From Dipylidium caninum (Eukaryota > Platyhelminthes > Cestoda > Cyclophyllidea > Dipylidiidae): a stretch of 64,000 nucleotides of DNA. The position numbers and the translations under genes are program-made. The notes under the pieces are model-generated. The model was not told the DNA's origin and ran no database searches. It saw only the letters and a list, made by a program, of their open reading frames with translations. Positions 33,901-43,226 of the stretch are shown here, piece by piece (position 1 is the first letter of the stretch; the number at the start of each line of letters is the position of its first letter). Location of the stretch: NCBI GenBank assembly GCA_017562135.1, contig QEYB01000526.1:186001-250000 (forward strand), given 5' to 3'.

Positions 33901-36900
33901 GGACCGGTGCCGAGGGGAGCGTGGCCCGACGCATGGCCGACCACCACTCGTGCGCCCGGCCAAGCCGCTCGTGAATCGCGCCGAGGGGAGACGCCTCGGG
34001 CCGCCTCTCGCCTCTCCCGGTGGGGCGTGGAGAGCGCACAACTGCCTCCTCCGGCCACGTGAATCGCCTCCGCCGGCCTGACTCGTGTCTCGCCACTGAC
34101 TCAGGGGTGACTCGTCGCCTCAGCTATGCAAAATTAAACGTGGGGCGGATGAAACGACCGCGAGAGGGTGGCGAATGTCCCGATACCACAAAATATTCGC
34201 AGGCAAATGGGGATGCAGAGGAGGAGGGAGGGTGGGCGAGGGAAGAAAGCGAACGCCAGCAATAAACCGCCCCCGCCCCATCCTTCTTTTAGGTGAGTCG
34301 GCTCGTTTAGGCGCGAGGAGAGAATACTTTTGTGGCAGTTAGTGGCGGCCGGGCGTGAGGCCTCTCGACGGCCGGTGGTCGCAGGCTCGCAAGTCCCTCG
34401 CATCTCTTTCGCCTCGTCCAACTGCGTTCAGCGCTGACGGAAGAAGTGGAGAGAGGTGCGGAGGAAAGGAACGCCTCCTTGTTCTACTGCTTCGACGACT
34501 TTCTCACCGAGGCCATCCAGTGACGAAGGCATCTCAACGAGGAGGTCCTCCTGAGAGGCGAGGCAAGTAGCTAACGCCCCTCAACGCACCACGTCTTCAT
34601 TCCTCCTACTGTCCGGCGGCTGTTTGATCGACAAAGCGCTCCGAGTGGTCGCATTACGACACTCATGTCTCTCTCGTCCACATGCACACACAAATGACAA
34701 AACAGGGAGAAGCGATGAGGCGAGGCGCCCTCGGATGGACGAGTTGAGGGAGAGTTGCCCGTGAGTGATGCGGTAAAGTGACGAGAGTTTGTGAGGCGAA
34801 CTCGTCCGAACGCAGGAGATCCTCGCCCGAGGAGGCGGAAGACACTCGAGAATCTCCCTCGCTGACGCCTCCGAGTTCCCATCCAAACCTCAGAATGCAA
34901 TGTGGCCGCGTTCTATACGAAGCCAATGGACATCGGGGAGCACGGCAACGCATGCCGTCGGCCGGTGCGGTGAGAAGGTGGGGAGGAAGGACGCGCAGCC
35001 GCTGTTCGTCCACGGGCTAACAGGCCACCCAGTGACGACGGTACCCAGAGAGGAGGTCCTCCTTGAAGGAGAGGAAACTAGACAACACCCCCCCCCAACG
35101 CTCCACAACTCAGTTCCTCCCTTTTCACGGCTGCTTGATCTCCAGGGACGCTCCGAGTAGTCCGTACGACGGACTCCACACACACACACACACACACTCA
35201 CACACAGCCAAATGACAAAACGGCGAGGAACGATGAGACCTGGGCTGACGTTTAGGCGAGAAATCTTCGGCAATCGGCCTGCTTCGTGCTTCTCCCCCGC
35301 CCCCCCCCATCAATCTCCTTTTTTCCTGTTTCCGTTTTTGTTACTTCGTGCGTGCGTGGCGGGGGCAGAGGAGGAAACCCGCTTGACCCGCCGTCCACCT
35401 GTGACCGATGATTAATCAAACGTCCGAGGCAGCGAGGAGTCGTCGAAAAAGACACGCCTTTTTGATCCCGGACCAAGATTAATGAGGCCTGCTAATCACT
35501 GTGCCCCCCAACCCTCCTTCCCGGACCACCTCCCTTGTCTTTTGCCGAGGCCTCGTGGCAGGGCAGCGAGCGGAGGCCGACGGCGAGCCGAGGCGCCCGG
35601 GCTCAAGTGGGTCGAGGAGCGGGCGGGGCGGCACTTGGAAGAGCGGTGAAGGTGAACCCGCGGGAGGCATGCAAGGACGTTACCTCGACTTTCTCACTTT
35701 GATTTGGATCGGTTTGGCCGAGTCCAGCAGACTGAGGTGAAAGTGCGCCTGGCTGAAGTAGGACTAAAAGGGCAGAACAAACCAACGAGTGAGTTTCTCG
35801 TGGCCCGGTCAGCGGGCAAGTTGTCGGGTGGACGGGAAAAGCGGAGAAAAGGAGTCTCGGGGCATCGTGTGGCCACGGCAACCATCAACCCAAAGTGGCC
35901 GGCCACGTGTACATTGCGTTAAAGCTGTCCAATGAAGTGGGTGAGTGGAGAAAGGGGTGGAGGGAAGAGGGAAAAAGAGATCCGAGCGCTTGAAACAGCA
36001 CCAAGGGAGCTACCGAAGGAAAAGAAAAGCAAAATAAAGCCTCTGAAAGGCGGCCACTTGAATGACTCCGCCCTGCGCCCATTCGTTCACCGCCGCCGTC
36101 GTCCTTTGGCCGCCCGCTTACTTCTGTCCGGAGGCAGGCAAAGGCTGGAGGCGTCCGACTGACGAGGGTTTGGGAGAAGAAGAACGCTTCCGGACGCAGG
36201 AGACCCTCACCGCGAGGCGGCGGGAGGCACTCAAGGGCTTCCTCGAGGTCCCTCGCTGACGCCTCGGGTTCCCGCCCAAACCGCCTCGCGAAGTCAACCT
36301 CGGAGACTGCTCCATTGCCTCGAGCACTCGCCCTCTCCGGAAATGCTGACACTACGAGGGGGTGGGGGCGGAGGGGCGGGAGACGAGCAAACGCTCCCTG
36401 AGTCGTCGGCCGGTCAACAAGGCCAGTTCTTTCGGGCGGGCGGGAGGCACCGGAGCCAAATTTCCCGGGTCCGAGGCGCGATGAAAAGGCGGAAAAGTCG
36501 CGGGAGCGTCGGCGGAGACGCCAGAAGGCGCTCCGGTGTGCCGGGATCAGCGTCCACGTGACAGGCATACGTGTAAAGTCGTGCGTTAAGCGCGCGTTTG
36601 ACAACTGTTCTCTGTCTTCATTCTCACTTCTCATGAAATCGCGTGGCGCCCGGGGGGGGGAGTGAGGGCGCGGGGCGGGGGGGCAGAAATGTCGGCAGGA
36701 GTTCCGGTGAGGAGGAAACCGCAGGACGCGTCGTTTGCCGAGGCTCCACTGACTCGATGCGACTTCTTAGCGTCCAAAGGCGCGGAGATTTTGTCGCCTG
36801 CTGGTTTTGTCCGCTCGGGCGCGTCCAACACCCCCGGGGGGGGGGGGATCCCGAAGGCCGTGCTGCGTCTGCAAAGCCAGGAAGTCCGCCCCACCCAACT

Positions 36901-39672
36901 TCTAACACCGGGAAAGCTGCTCGACGCCGATTCCTCATCCACCGGACAGGACTGGAGCACGGGCCGAGCTGGCGGACGTCTGCGATTTTCCGGCCACCAA
37001 CGCTCACGAGGCGGTTCAGTGGGTGACATTTTGAGGTATCCGCTTACGTCCACGTCAAATATCAGGTCGGGTGCAGTAGACTCGCTAAACTTCCCTGTTC
37101 TTTTATTTTGTTTTGTTTTTTAATTTCCAGTAATCATAATCAAGAAGAGGTTCATCCCCTCACTTTTCGTGCCAACCGGCCAATCGGCTTGTCCGAGGAG
37201 TTTTTTTTGGTCAAACTCATCCTCCCCCAATCAAAGGCCAGTCTTGCCGACGGCCCAGTAAGAATTTTCCCCTCAAATTCTGCCCGGACACTTTTTTGAG
37301 GTCTCCTCAAGCGCCCACGCGTTGGTAATAAATCAACTCTGTCCGAGTGGGTGCGTTTTGGAGGTAAAGGACAATTCGAGGCCCAAAAAGGCGCCGCCCC
37401 CGCCTGCCGAAACACTGTCCGATTAGCCCACCATCTGGCCGAGAGACCGACCGGACGGAGGACGAAGAGAAAGCAACCACGCGATGCGGAATCGAACGCA
37501 TTCTCGCTCGTCCACGGGGCGGGCGGGGGACGGTGCGCGAGAGGCTGGGATAAAAAGAAAGCTCGTTTGTTTCTTTGTTCTCCACCACACGTCCAACCAA
37601 CGACCCGAGGCTCGGCCGAGTGAAGAAGAAATTGAGGCGTCCTTCCCTTTTTCACGCGTGTGAAAGTGACGGATTGCGAGCGTTCACCGCCCTGGACAGC
37701 CTTTTTTCCCCCCCACAGCATCGTGTTGGCCGCGGGAGAGCGGGTGGCTGTTTCGGTTCGCTTCAGCTCCGCCCCACGCCTGGCCAGAACCTTCGTCAGG
37801 CCAAAGTTGTGCCTCGACTAGACTTGGCAACTGGAATGACTTGCCCTCCGCCTTCTTTGTGGTCAGTCGGGTGGCCGAAGTTACGAGTGGACACGTGAAA
37901 CGCCGCTCGCTACGCTTTTGGCCGAAAGTGATGCGGTTAGGTGACGAGGGTTCGGGAGAAGAAATCATCCGAACGCAGGAGACCGTCACTCTGGAGAGGC
38001 GGGAGTCACAATCAAGACTTCCTCGCTGACGCCTCCGGGTTTCCCGCCCAAGCCTACACACGCCGTCGGCCGGTGGGATGAGAAGGCGGCCTTCGGACAA
38101 GGAAGAAGAAGAAGCGCGAGGGCAGCTGTTCGCCCACGGGTTAACAGGCCGCCCAGTGACGACGGCACCCCAGCGAGGAGGTCCTCCTTGACGGCGAGGA
38201 GATTAGCCAACCTCCCATTCCTCCTGGCCGGCGGCTATTTGATCGACAAGGCGCCTCGAGTGGTTCGCATGGAGACGCTCCACTGTCTCGTCCACACACA
38301 CGCACACGCACACGCACGCACAAATGACAAAACGGAGAGGAGCGATGAGGCGAGGAGCCCTCGGGTGGTCGGAATTGAGACGGGACACGTGAAACGCTCC
38401 CCATTAGTGAGAAGAACTCGTCCGAACGCAGGAGACCCTCACTCCGGAGTGGCGAGAGGCGCTCAAGGCTGCCTGGCGGCCCAACACAGACGCCTCAGGG
38501 TTCCCGTCCAAACCTCAAAATGGAGTCTGGCCAATGGACACCGGGGAGCACGGCAACGCATGCCCTCGGCCGGTGGGGTGAGAAGGCGGCCATGGGGGCA
38601 AAGGGGAAGCGCGAGGGCCGCGGGGCGTTGGACGGGGCTGCGCCCGCGCCGTCCGTCCACGGGCAAACAGGCGCTCGCAACGCAATCCCAAGCCGCTTTG
38701 GCGCGCGTCTTCTTCATTTTAAAGCAAGAAAAACCATTCCTCTCCGCATATGCGCAAAAAGAAATTGCCTCCTCTGTGCATTCCTCATCGGGCCGACTTT
38801 TCCTCCGACTGCGCGGCCAAGACAGCCCTTCGGTCGCCCCATTTGGCCGGCGATAACACGACGACTCCAGAATTGGGCGCAGTCAACGCCGCCCCTCTCG
38901 TCTCCGCCTCGTCCCCGTAAAAAGGTCCACCTTAAGTTGAATTTCCGGGAGAAAATTTGGCAGTTCTGGGGAAGGAATGCGCGGAAACACGTTCACTGGC
39001 GACGCGAAGGCAAGTGTTTATGCGCAACGGGACTAATGAGTTGCCGTTCTTCCCGTTAACTTCGCAATTCCCTGCTGGATGTCGTCCTGGGCCCAGCGTC
39101 CGCGGACACTCGAGCCTTTTCCCCGTCCCACCAGCGCCAGTGCGACTTCTTTAACTCACACACACAAAAAGGGGGTGTTTTCGCCCAGTCAAGCGTCTTC
39201 GGCCGCCTCGTGACCACAAAAAAGGGGCTGGATCCATCCTCTGAGAAAAGCTGGGGTTTCACGGTGTGGAGGTGGCAAGAGGCAGTTCCTCGGCGCGAGC
39301 GCAAGAAGAAGAAGAAGAGGATGCGCACCTCCTTCACTTTGGCCTTCTGCGCTGGCCGAGGTTGCCTCAAAAAGCGCGCCGCGGTGTCACTGACATACGG
39401 AAAAAAAAAACACGCACACACACGTTCATCTGGCGGCAGTGTGGACGAACTCCGGGGGGGGAGAGAGAAAGTGCGCGATGCGGCCGAGGGGAGGGCGGTG
39501 GGGGGGGGGGTGGCCAACTCACCCACTTATTCGCCGTGGACGTGTCGAACTTGAAGCGTCCCTTGCGCACTTGTTGCGGCCTCGTCACGCCGAAGGGAGT
39601 TGGCAGGGACTGGAGGAACTGACTCGACGCCCGTAATTGCGGGAGAAGGCCGGCCACTGCGAGGAGAGACAT
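16254..39672 (-). CDS. ADAM-family transmembrane disintegrin, probably a pseudoprotease
   Basis: Type I membrane protein of the ADAM family. Hand-joined exons on the minus strand: 39672-39523, 35763-35684, 33417-33339, 31141-31056, 30582-30464, 30365-30232, 29884-29813, 29742-29383, 25817-25717, 25619-25520, 23580-23281, 23200-22971, 22571-22322, 22247-22052, 21972-21864, 21522-20592, 20505-19996, 19678-19270, 19061-18732, 18193-17943, 16659-16375, 16280-16254. They join in phase to 1702 codons plus stop. Domain order is prodomain, reprolysin-like, disintegrin, Cys-rich, EGF-like, membrane helix, very long tail. The zinc motif is missing, so adhesion or signalling is likelier than proteolysis. 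The start is the ATG at 39670-39672, followed by a short weak hydrophobic stretch (LLAVAGLL). A good acceptor at about 39657 leaves open that a better signal peptide lies in an unseen upstream exon. The family call is strong; an exact vertebrate orthologue is not assigned. Confidence 0.85.
16782..16830. promoter_or_regulatory. Perfect 12-bp inverted repeat carrying paired CCAAT motifs
   Basis: TGATTGGTCGAC (16782-16793) and its exact reverse complement GTCGACCAATCA (16819-16830) flank a 25-base spacer that contains a further ATTGG. It lies in the ADAM intron between 16659 and 17943. CCAAT boxes are bound by NF-Y in animals; any function here is speculative. Confidence 0.4.
22052..23580 (-). 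other. ADAM disintegrin, Cys-rich and EGF-like exons
   Basis: Exon 23580-23281 starts the disintegrin domain at CGNGVIDRGEEC and ends at DQCDLPEFCSGME. Exon 23200-22971 continues with PECPGDLYLENGMPC into the Cys-rich domain (ALCYEGRC, CYNTMNR, CGDGVVCEE). Exon 22571-22322 holds CNDGRFCFQKRC and ends in CSGRG, which joins exon 22247-22052 (ICTNGAFCLCPPGWHGPAC) to make an EGF-like module. Compared with the usual GEECDCG...CCDAxTC spacing, the second disintegrin Cys is lost (CEP replaces CDC) and about 28 residues separate it from CCDAKTC. No RGD is present; the loop reads DQCD. Confidence 0.85.
25520..30365 (-). other. ADAM reprolysin-like domain with lost zinc site
   Basis: Exons 30365-30232, 29884-29813, 29742-29383, 25817-25717 and 25619-25520. 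The domain starts at TLWLEFIVDESL, runs through RYVASVVNLVNL, LHLLRTQVWNLGN, the DISLLLTD strand and the GSICTPRGTAVV turn, and ends with CDENMVFSRGDVSRL and CLRSTELQ. This is the normal reprolysin order. At the catalytic helix, where active members have HExxHxxGxxH, it reads RSIAEILGIHS, so all three His ligands and the catalytic Glu are replaced. An Arg/Glu/Ser-rich insert of about 50 residues lies before DISLLLTD. Confidence 0.8.
25818..29382. other. ADAM intron, no gene seen
   Basis: A 3.6-kb intron with a TG microsatellite (about 25907-25922), a long G run (about 27721-27738) and a purine-rich patch (about 28560-28720). Overlapping long frames on both strands are composition artefacts. 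Confidence 0.55.
31738..31830. repeat. GCGGGCGG / GCAGGCGG imperfect repeat
   Basis: Imperfect tetra- and octanucleotide repeat rich in GCGG units inside an ADAM intron (31142-33338). No coding role is supported. Confidence 0.75.
34508..35260. repeat. Intronic repeat family, cluster A
   Basis: One partial and one nearly full copy of a unit of about 460 bases. Shared landmarks in order: TCCGAACGCAGGAGA; CTCGCTGACGCCTCC; GCCGTCGGCCGGTG; CCAGTGACGA; GAGGAGGTCCTCCTTGA; a CA-rich run; AATGACAAAAC. The same landmarks recur in cluster B at 37925-38690 and partly at 36150-36290. It lies in the ADAM intron 33418-35683. Confidence 0.7.
36150..36290. repeat. Intronic repeat family, isolated partial copy
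   Basis: Contains the first two landmarks of the family (a form of CCGGACGCAGGAGACC and CTCGCTGACGCCTC) with strongly similar spacing, but not the later ones. Confidence 0.6.
37925..38690. repeat. Intronic repeat family, cluster B (tandem)
   Basis: A full copy starts near 37930 and a second, partial copy near 38400, head to tail with a period of about 460 bases. CACACACGCACACGCACAC lies near the end of the first copy and GGGAGCACGGCAACGCATGC is in the second copy, matching cluster A. It lies in the ADAM intron 35764-39522. Confidence 0.7.
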
Positions 39673-42187
39673 GGAGGGAAAGTTAAATCTGGACGGCGAC
39701 ACTCCGAACCGCCGCAAATGCCCTGCGTTGGGCGTGGAATCGCGCCCGCGGGAAGAGAACCGCCTCGCTCCCCGCGGAAAGCGGCCGCCTCTTCGTCTCG
39801 ACAAGGCAAGAGAGGAAGCGGTGGCAGACTACCACCCCCGGACAGAGTCTATTCCACTCTTCGTCCACCGTTCGCGTCCGAAAGTTAAGTCTTACCCGTG
39901 AAACATCGCCGTCCACGCCCTAAGGCGAAGGCGACCCCCCAAATGCTGTTTACGCGACCGAAGCCAAGAGGGAGGCAATTGGCAGTGGTGCAGTGCCTAA
40001 ATAAACTCCTCGCAAGAAAAAAAAAATAGGCATTTGGGAAGAAGAGAAAATAGGAAATCGCCCGACCTCGCTCTCCCTCACAATGGCCGGAATTTTATTG
40101 GCTTTCCCAATCTGTGCAATTGACCTTTACGGCTTTCTGGACGTGTGTGTGCGCTTGCAATAAAAAGGAGGATGGTGACTAATTCGTCTTTCGGCTTTCA
40201 CCTCTTGTGCACACACAAATTTGTAGAATCCGACGACACCTCCTGTCCGAGGCCCCTGGGACTGAACTTGGAGGACTCAAGCCTCCATCCACGCTGTTGA
40301 GGAGGCTGCGGTGCAGTGCGGTGCCACCATCACCACCAGCGCCGTTGACCCTCGACCCCAACGCGACACGGAAGCTCGGAGTGGGAAGTGACATTAACCG
40401 GACGGTCGGTTGACCGCGAGGGGAATGTTGTGAATGGCAGTGACCTCCAGCACTGCCCCCTCCCCCCACTCCCTCCGCCGTGGAAGAGCGACTATGAGGC
40501 CGAATCCGGCCCGTGGTTGGCTCGTGGAAGGTCATTGGCCCCTCGGTCAGCCACTCAGAGGGCGGCGGGATGTGACGAGCACTCAGGGCGTAGTTACCGG
40601 CTGGCGCGCTGATTGGATGAGGGTAACGACGAGGTCACTCGTAGACGACGCTAATTTTATGCATCCTTCTTCCAGTTAAGGCGGTATAAACGGAACCTGA
40701 CCAAGGCTTAACCAAGTAGAAGGTAAGAAAGGGATGAGGGAGGAAGAGAGTGGGTGGGGGCGGGAAGGTGGGTGAATCATCAAAATGATAACATCAGGGA
40801 TGTTTAAATGGTACAGGGCAAGGCCTCCCCCACCCCCACCCCCAAGCAAGTACAACAAAGCCTCCAAACTCCAGACTCAGCATTAGCCTCTCCCACCAAC
40901 CTCCAGTCCACAGCAGGAGGGAAGGGAAGGGGCAGAACAGCGTCATTGTAATTGGTTAATTTGCTCAAAAAACTAAAAAAAAAGAGTGACAGGTAGTCAA
41001 CAAAGCCTGGACCTTGACACCACGTCAGGAACTTCGACGGAGGTAGGGGGGGAGCAGGCGAGGAAAAGAGGAGTGAGCCAAAAAACAGAAGTTGATCTCT
41101 TCGGTGGCCTCTTTGACCTCACGTGGATTTGACAAGAGCTCCCTTTTCTCCCCATCTTTGAAAAAAATTACTGATTAACATAAACGCTCGCTGCGATTCT
41201 TCCCATGATTATACCTCGCACTTATCGATCAAGCTTGCCCTAGAAGCCTAATCGATCGCCAAAACAAGTAATCGATTTCCGCCATAATATGAAAAGAAAA
41301 TCGATCGGAAACCAACTCTGAAAGGGGTGTCGATTATTGATAGGGCGGGGGGGGGAGAGGGTGGAGAAATTGGGTCAGAAATGTGGCTCACAATCGTCAT
41401 TGATTTATTGCGAGTATGAAAGGGCGTTTTGAGGGTGGGCCTCAGGACCACCCTTCACGAAAAATGGTCCGAATCGCTCATTGGTCAATGAATTAGGTGT
41501 CCCCTTTAAGCAAAGTATAACAAAGAAAAAATAAAAAGCGAGTTTCGGGGATTAGTTACGATGGTGGATATCAAGGGTCGAGAGTAGAAAAAAAAACCAC
41601 AGCGGTGACCAGTGAGAAAGGCAAGAGGGGAAGGGAGAAGAGGAAGGAGAAAGTGTGATACACGCACTACAAAAGCCGCCATCTTTGTCAGACGCAGATG
41701 GGTGCGTGCAAGCACACGTACAAGTCGGCAGACGTATGCACAGGGATTTTGTGCACGCGGCCAGCCCGCCTGCCTTTGATGTGTCCACTTGATGGCCGAT
41801 TTACCGGACGCGCCTGCACACACACACACACACAAACACACGCAGGCAGGCATGCAGGCAGACACACATACCTACACGTTCAAACTAGCCAGTCCATCCA
41901 TTTAAAGTAGCCTCTTCAGTCGAAAGAGGAAGGAGAAGGGTTGACTTAGTCATATCAGACCATCAGCACCGTCTAGGATGAACTTCACACTGAAAAATAG
42001 ATGGTGCGCTAATTGCGCAACAATCGATAGCTTGGAATGGGAATGTGGACGAGCGGGCAAAAGTATGCTCTTCTACGATGTCCGGAGGCGTACATATCAC
42101 GAAAAGATTAGTCATACTTGATATTGCAGACATTGATGTGATTGGTTAGATCACGAACAATGGGGACATTTTGAAAAGATAGGGAAA
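39673..42187. other. Intergenic: ADAM upstream region, no gene seen
   Basis: Composition shifts from GC-rich to AT-richer near 40.7-41.1 kb. It contains a CA microsatellite (about 41816-41842). It should contain the ADAM promoter and perhaps an upstream 5' exon; no specific promoter element could be supported. Confidence 0.45.
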
Positions 42188-42466
42188 TTAATTAAATAAT
42201 ACCAACTGTTTAATAGGCAACCGATTAGATAGAATCTGAGATCCGCAAAAAAATAAAGATAGCCAACTAACCGGAGGAACAATTGGTAAAACAATCCGGA
42301 AATGAATAACAATCACATCCGAAGCGAAAAGGCAGAAGGCGGTTGTGAACGAAGTTTTTGGTGAAGAATTTGTAAAACCTCCAGAAGTATCTTGACCGAC
42401 AACGGGCAGATAAAAAAGGCTCCCACAAGAAAGTATTACCACAAGAAAAATTGCGGTAATCCTCAT
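42188..42466 (-). CDS. Candidate small secreted or GPI-type protein
   Basis: A 92-residue frame begins at ATG 42464-42466, three bases after a strong acceptor (TCGCTTCTTTTCTTAG). It starts with a classical signal peptide: basic n-region MRITA, hydrophobic core IFLVVILSCGSLFYL, and a possible cleavage site near VVGQ/DTSG. The rest is short, Ser/Thr-rich and then hydrophobic (FASDVIVIHF), which could be a membrane segment or GPI-signal-like end. No known family was recognised. An upstream exon at 42621-42557 has its own acceptor, ATG and GTGAGT donor. Splicing it to 42469 would open a different frame of 87 residues ending at 42267. Either reading, or neither, could be real. Confidence 0.35.
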   Translation of the reverse strand: MRITAIFLVVILSCGSLFYLPVVGQDTSGGFTNSSPKTSFTTAFCLFASDVIVIHFRIVLPIVPPVSWLSLFFCGSQILSNRLPIKQLVLFN

Positions 42467-43226
42467 TTTCTAAGAAAAGAAGCGACTCATGGTTAAAGAC
42501 GGCAGATCACATTAATTCAAATGCAACCTAAAAGATAAGACATTTAACGTACTCACCTGGCTTAGCTTTGTGCGATATGCAAAGAAACTGCGCGAGTTTC
42601 ACTTCCTGGGCTAACATCTTCCTAAAAATTCGGCAACATAAAAATCTCAACCAAACGTCATAAATCTCCTTTGAAATATTTAAAGCATATCTAATCAAAC
42701 ACACCTTCTATATAAGGCAAAAAAAGTGCATGATTACACGATTACCATCCAAGTACTAAGGTAAAATTAAACTATTGACATCTAAAGACGCACAAGGCCG
42801 CTCACAAATAGGCTTTTCAGTTTTTAAAAAAACGGGCTGACTACTTACAAATTATGCGATAGATTATCAGGCCGTGAAACGGCGAATTCCCCCAGTAAAG
42901 AATACTGCCGAGACCACAATAAATACACAAAAAACAACGCCCTCAAAAGTCGCCAAGGTCGCTAGAGCGGTAGAAACTATGCAGTCAAAACAAACGCGCC
43001 CCAAATTAGAGATTGATAAAAAAGCGCTTGAATTTTAAATTGTTAGAAATGTAAGTCTAATAAAATAAGAGGCCACTCCACCAGTCAGTACTGAACAACT
43101 TAAGCATCCCCCCCCCCAAGGAAGGACTCAAGGAAAATGTGGCCAAGCGCTTTACTCAAGAAAACACAACTGCTCAAGCGACAGCTTTTAGTCTATTTAC
43201 ACCGAGCCTTCTACTAATTCACCCTC

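Larger units (their letters stand above)
30464..35763 (-). other. ADAM prodomain exons
   Basis: Five exons (35763-35684, 33417-33339, 31141-31056, 30582-30464 and the first half of 30365-30232) encode a recognisable ADAM prodomain. Visible landmarks are the HFHLSLLDSAKPIQIKV strand, a GDGEYSTLFH segment, DDCFYTGEVVSAPNTSFVAV followed by DTCSGLRGALHVGN, and HIVLPW. These correspond to the family pattern CxYxGxVxGxxxSxVAxSTCxGLRG...HxxYR. No Cys resembling the family's PKxCGV cysteine switch and no RxxR furin site occur between HIVLPW and the start of the protease-like domain (TLWLEFIVDESL). Confidence 0.8.

Noticed and set aside
37930..38690. ADAM exon candidates inside the intronic repeat clusters
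   Set aside because: The joined ADAM frame is complete in phase without them and the repeats show no family sequence.
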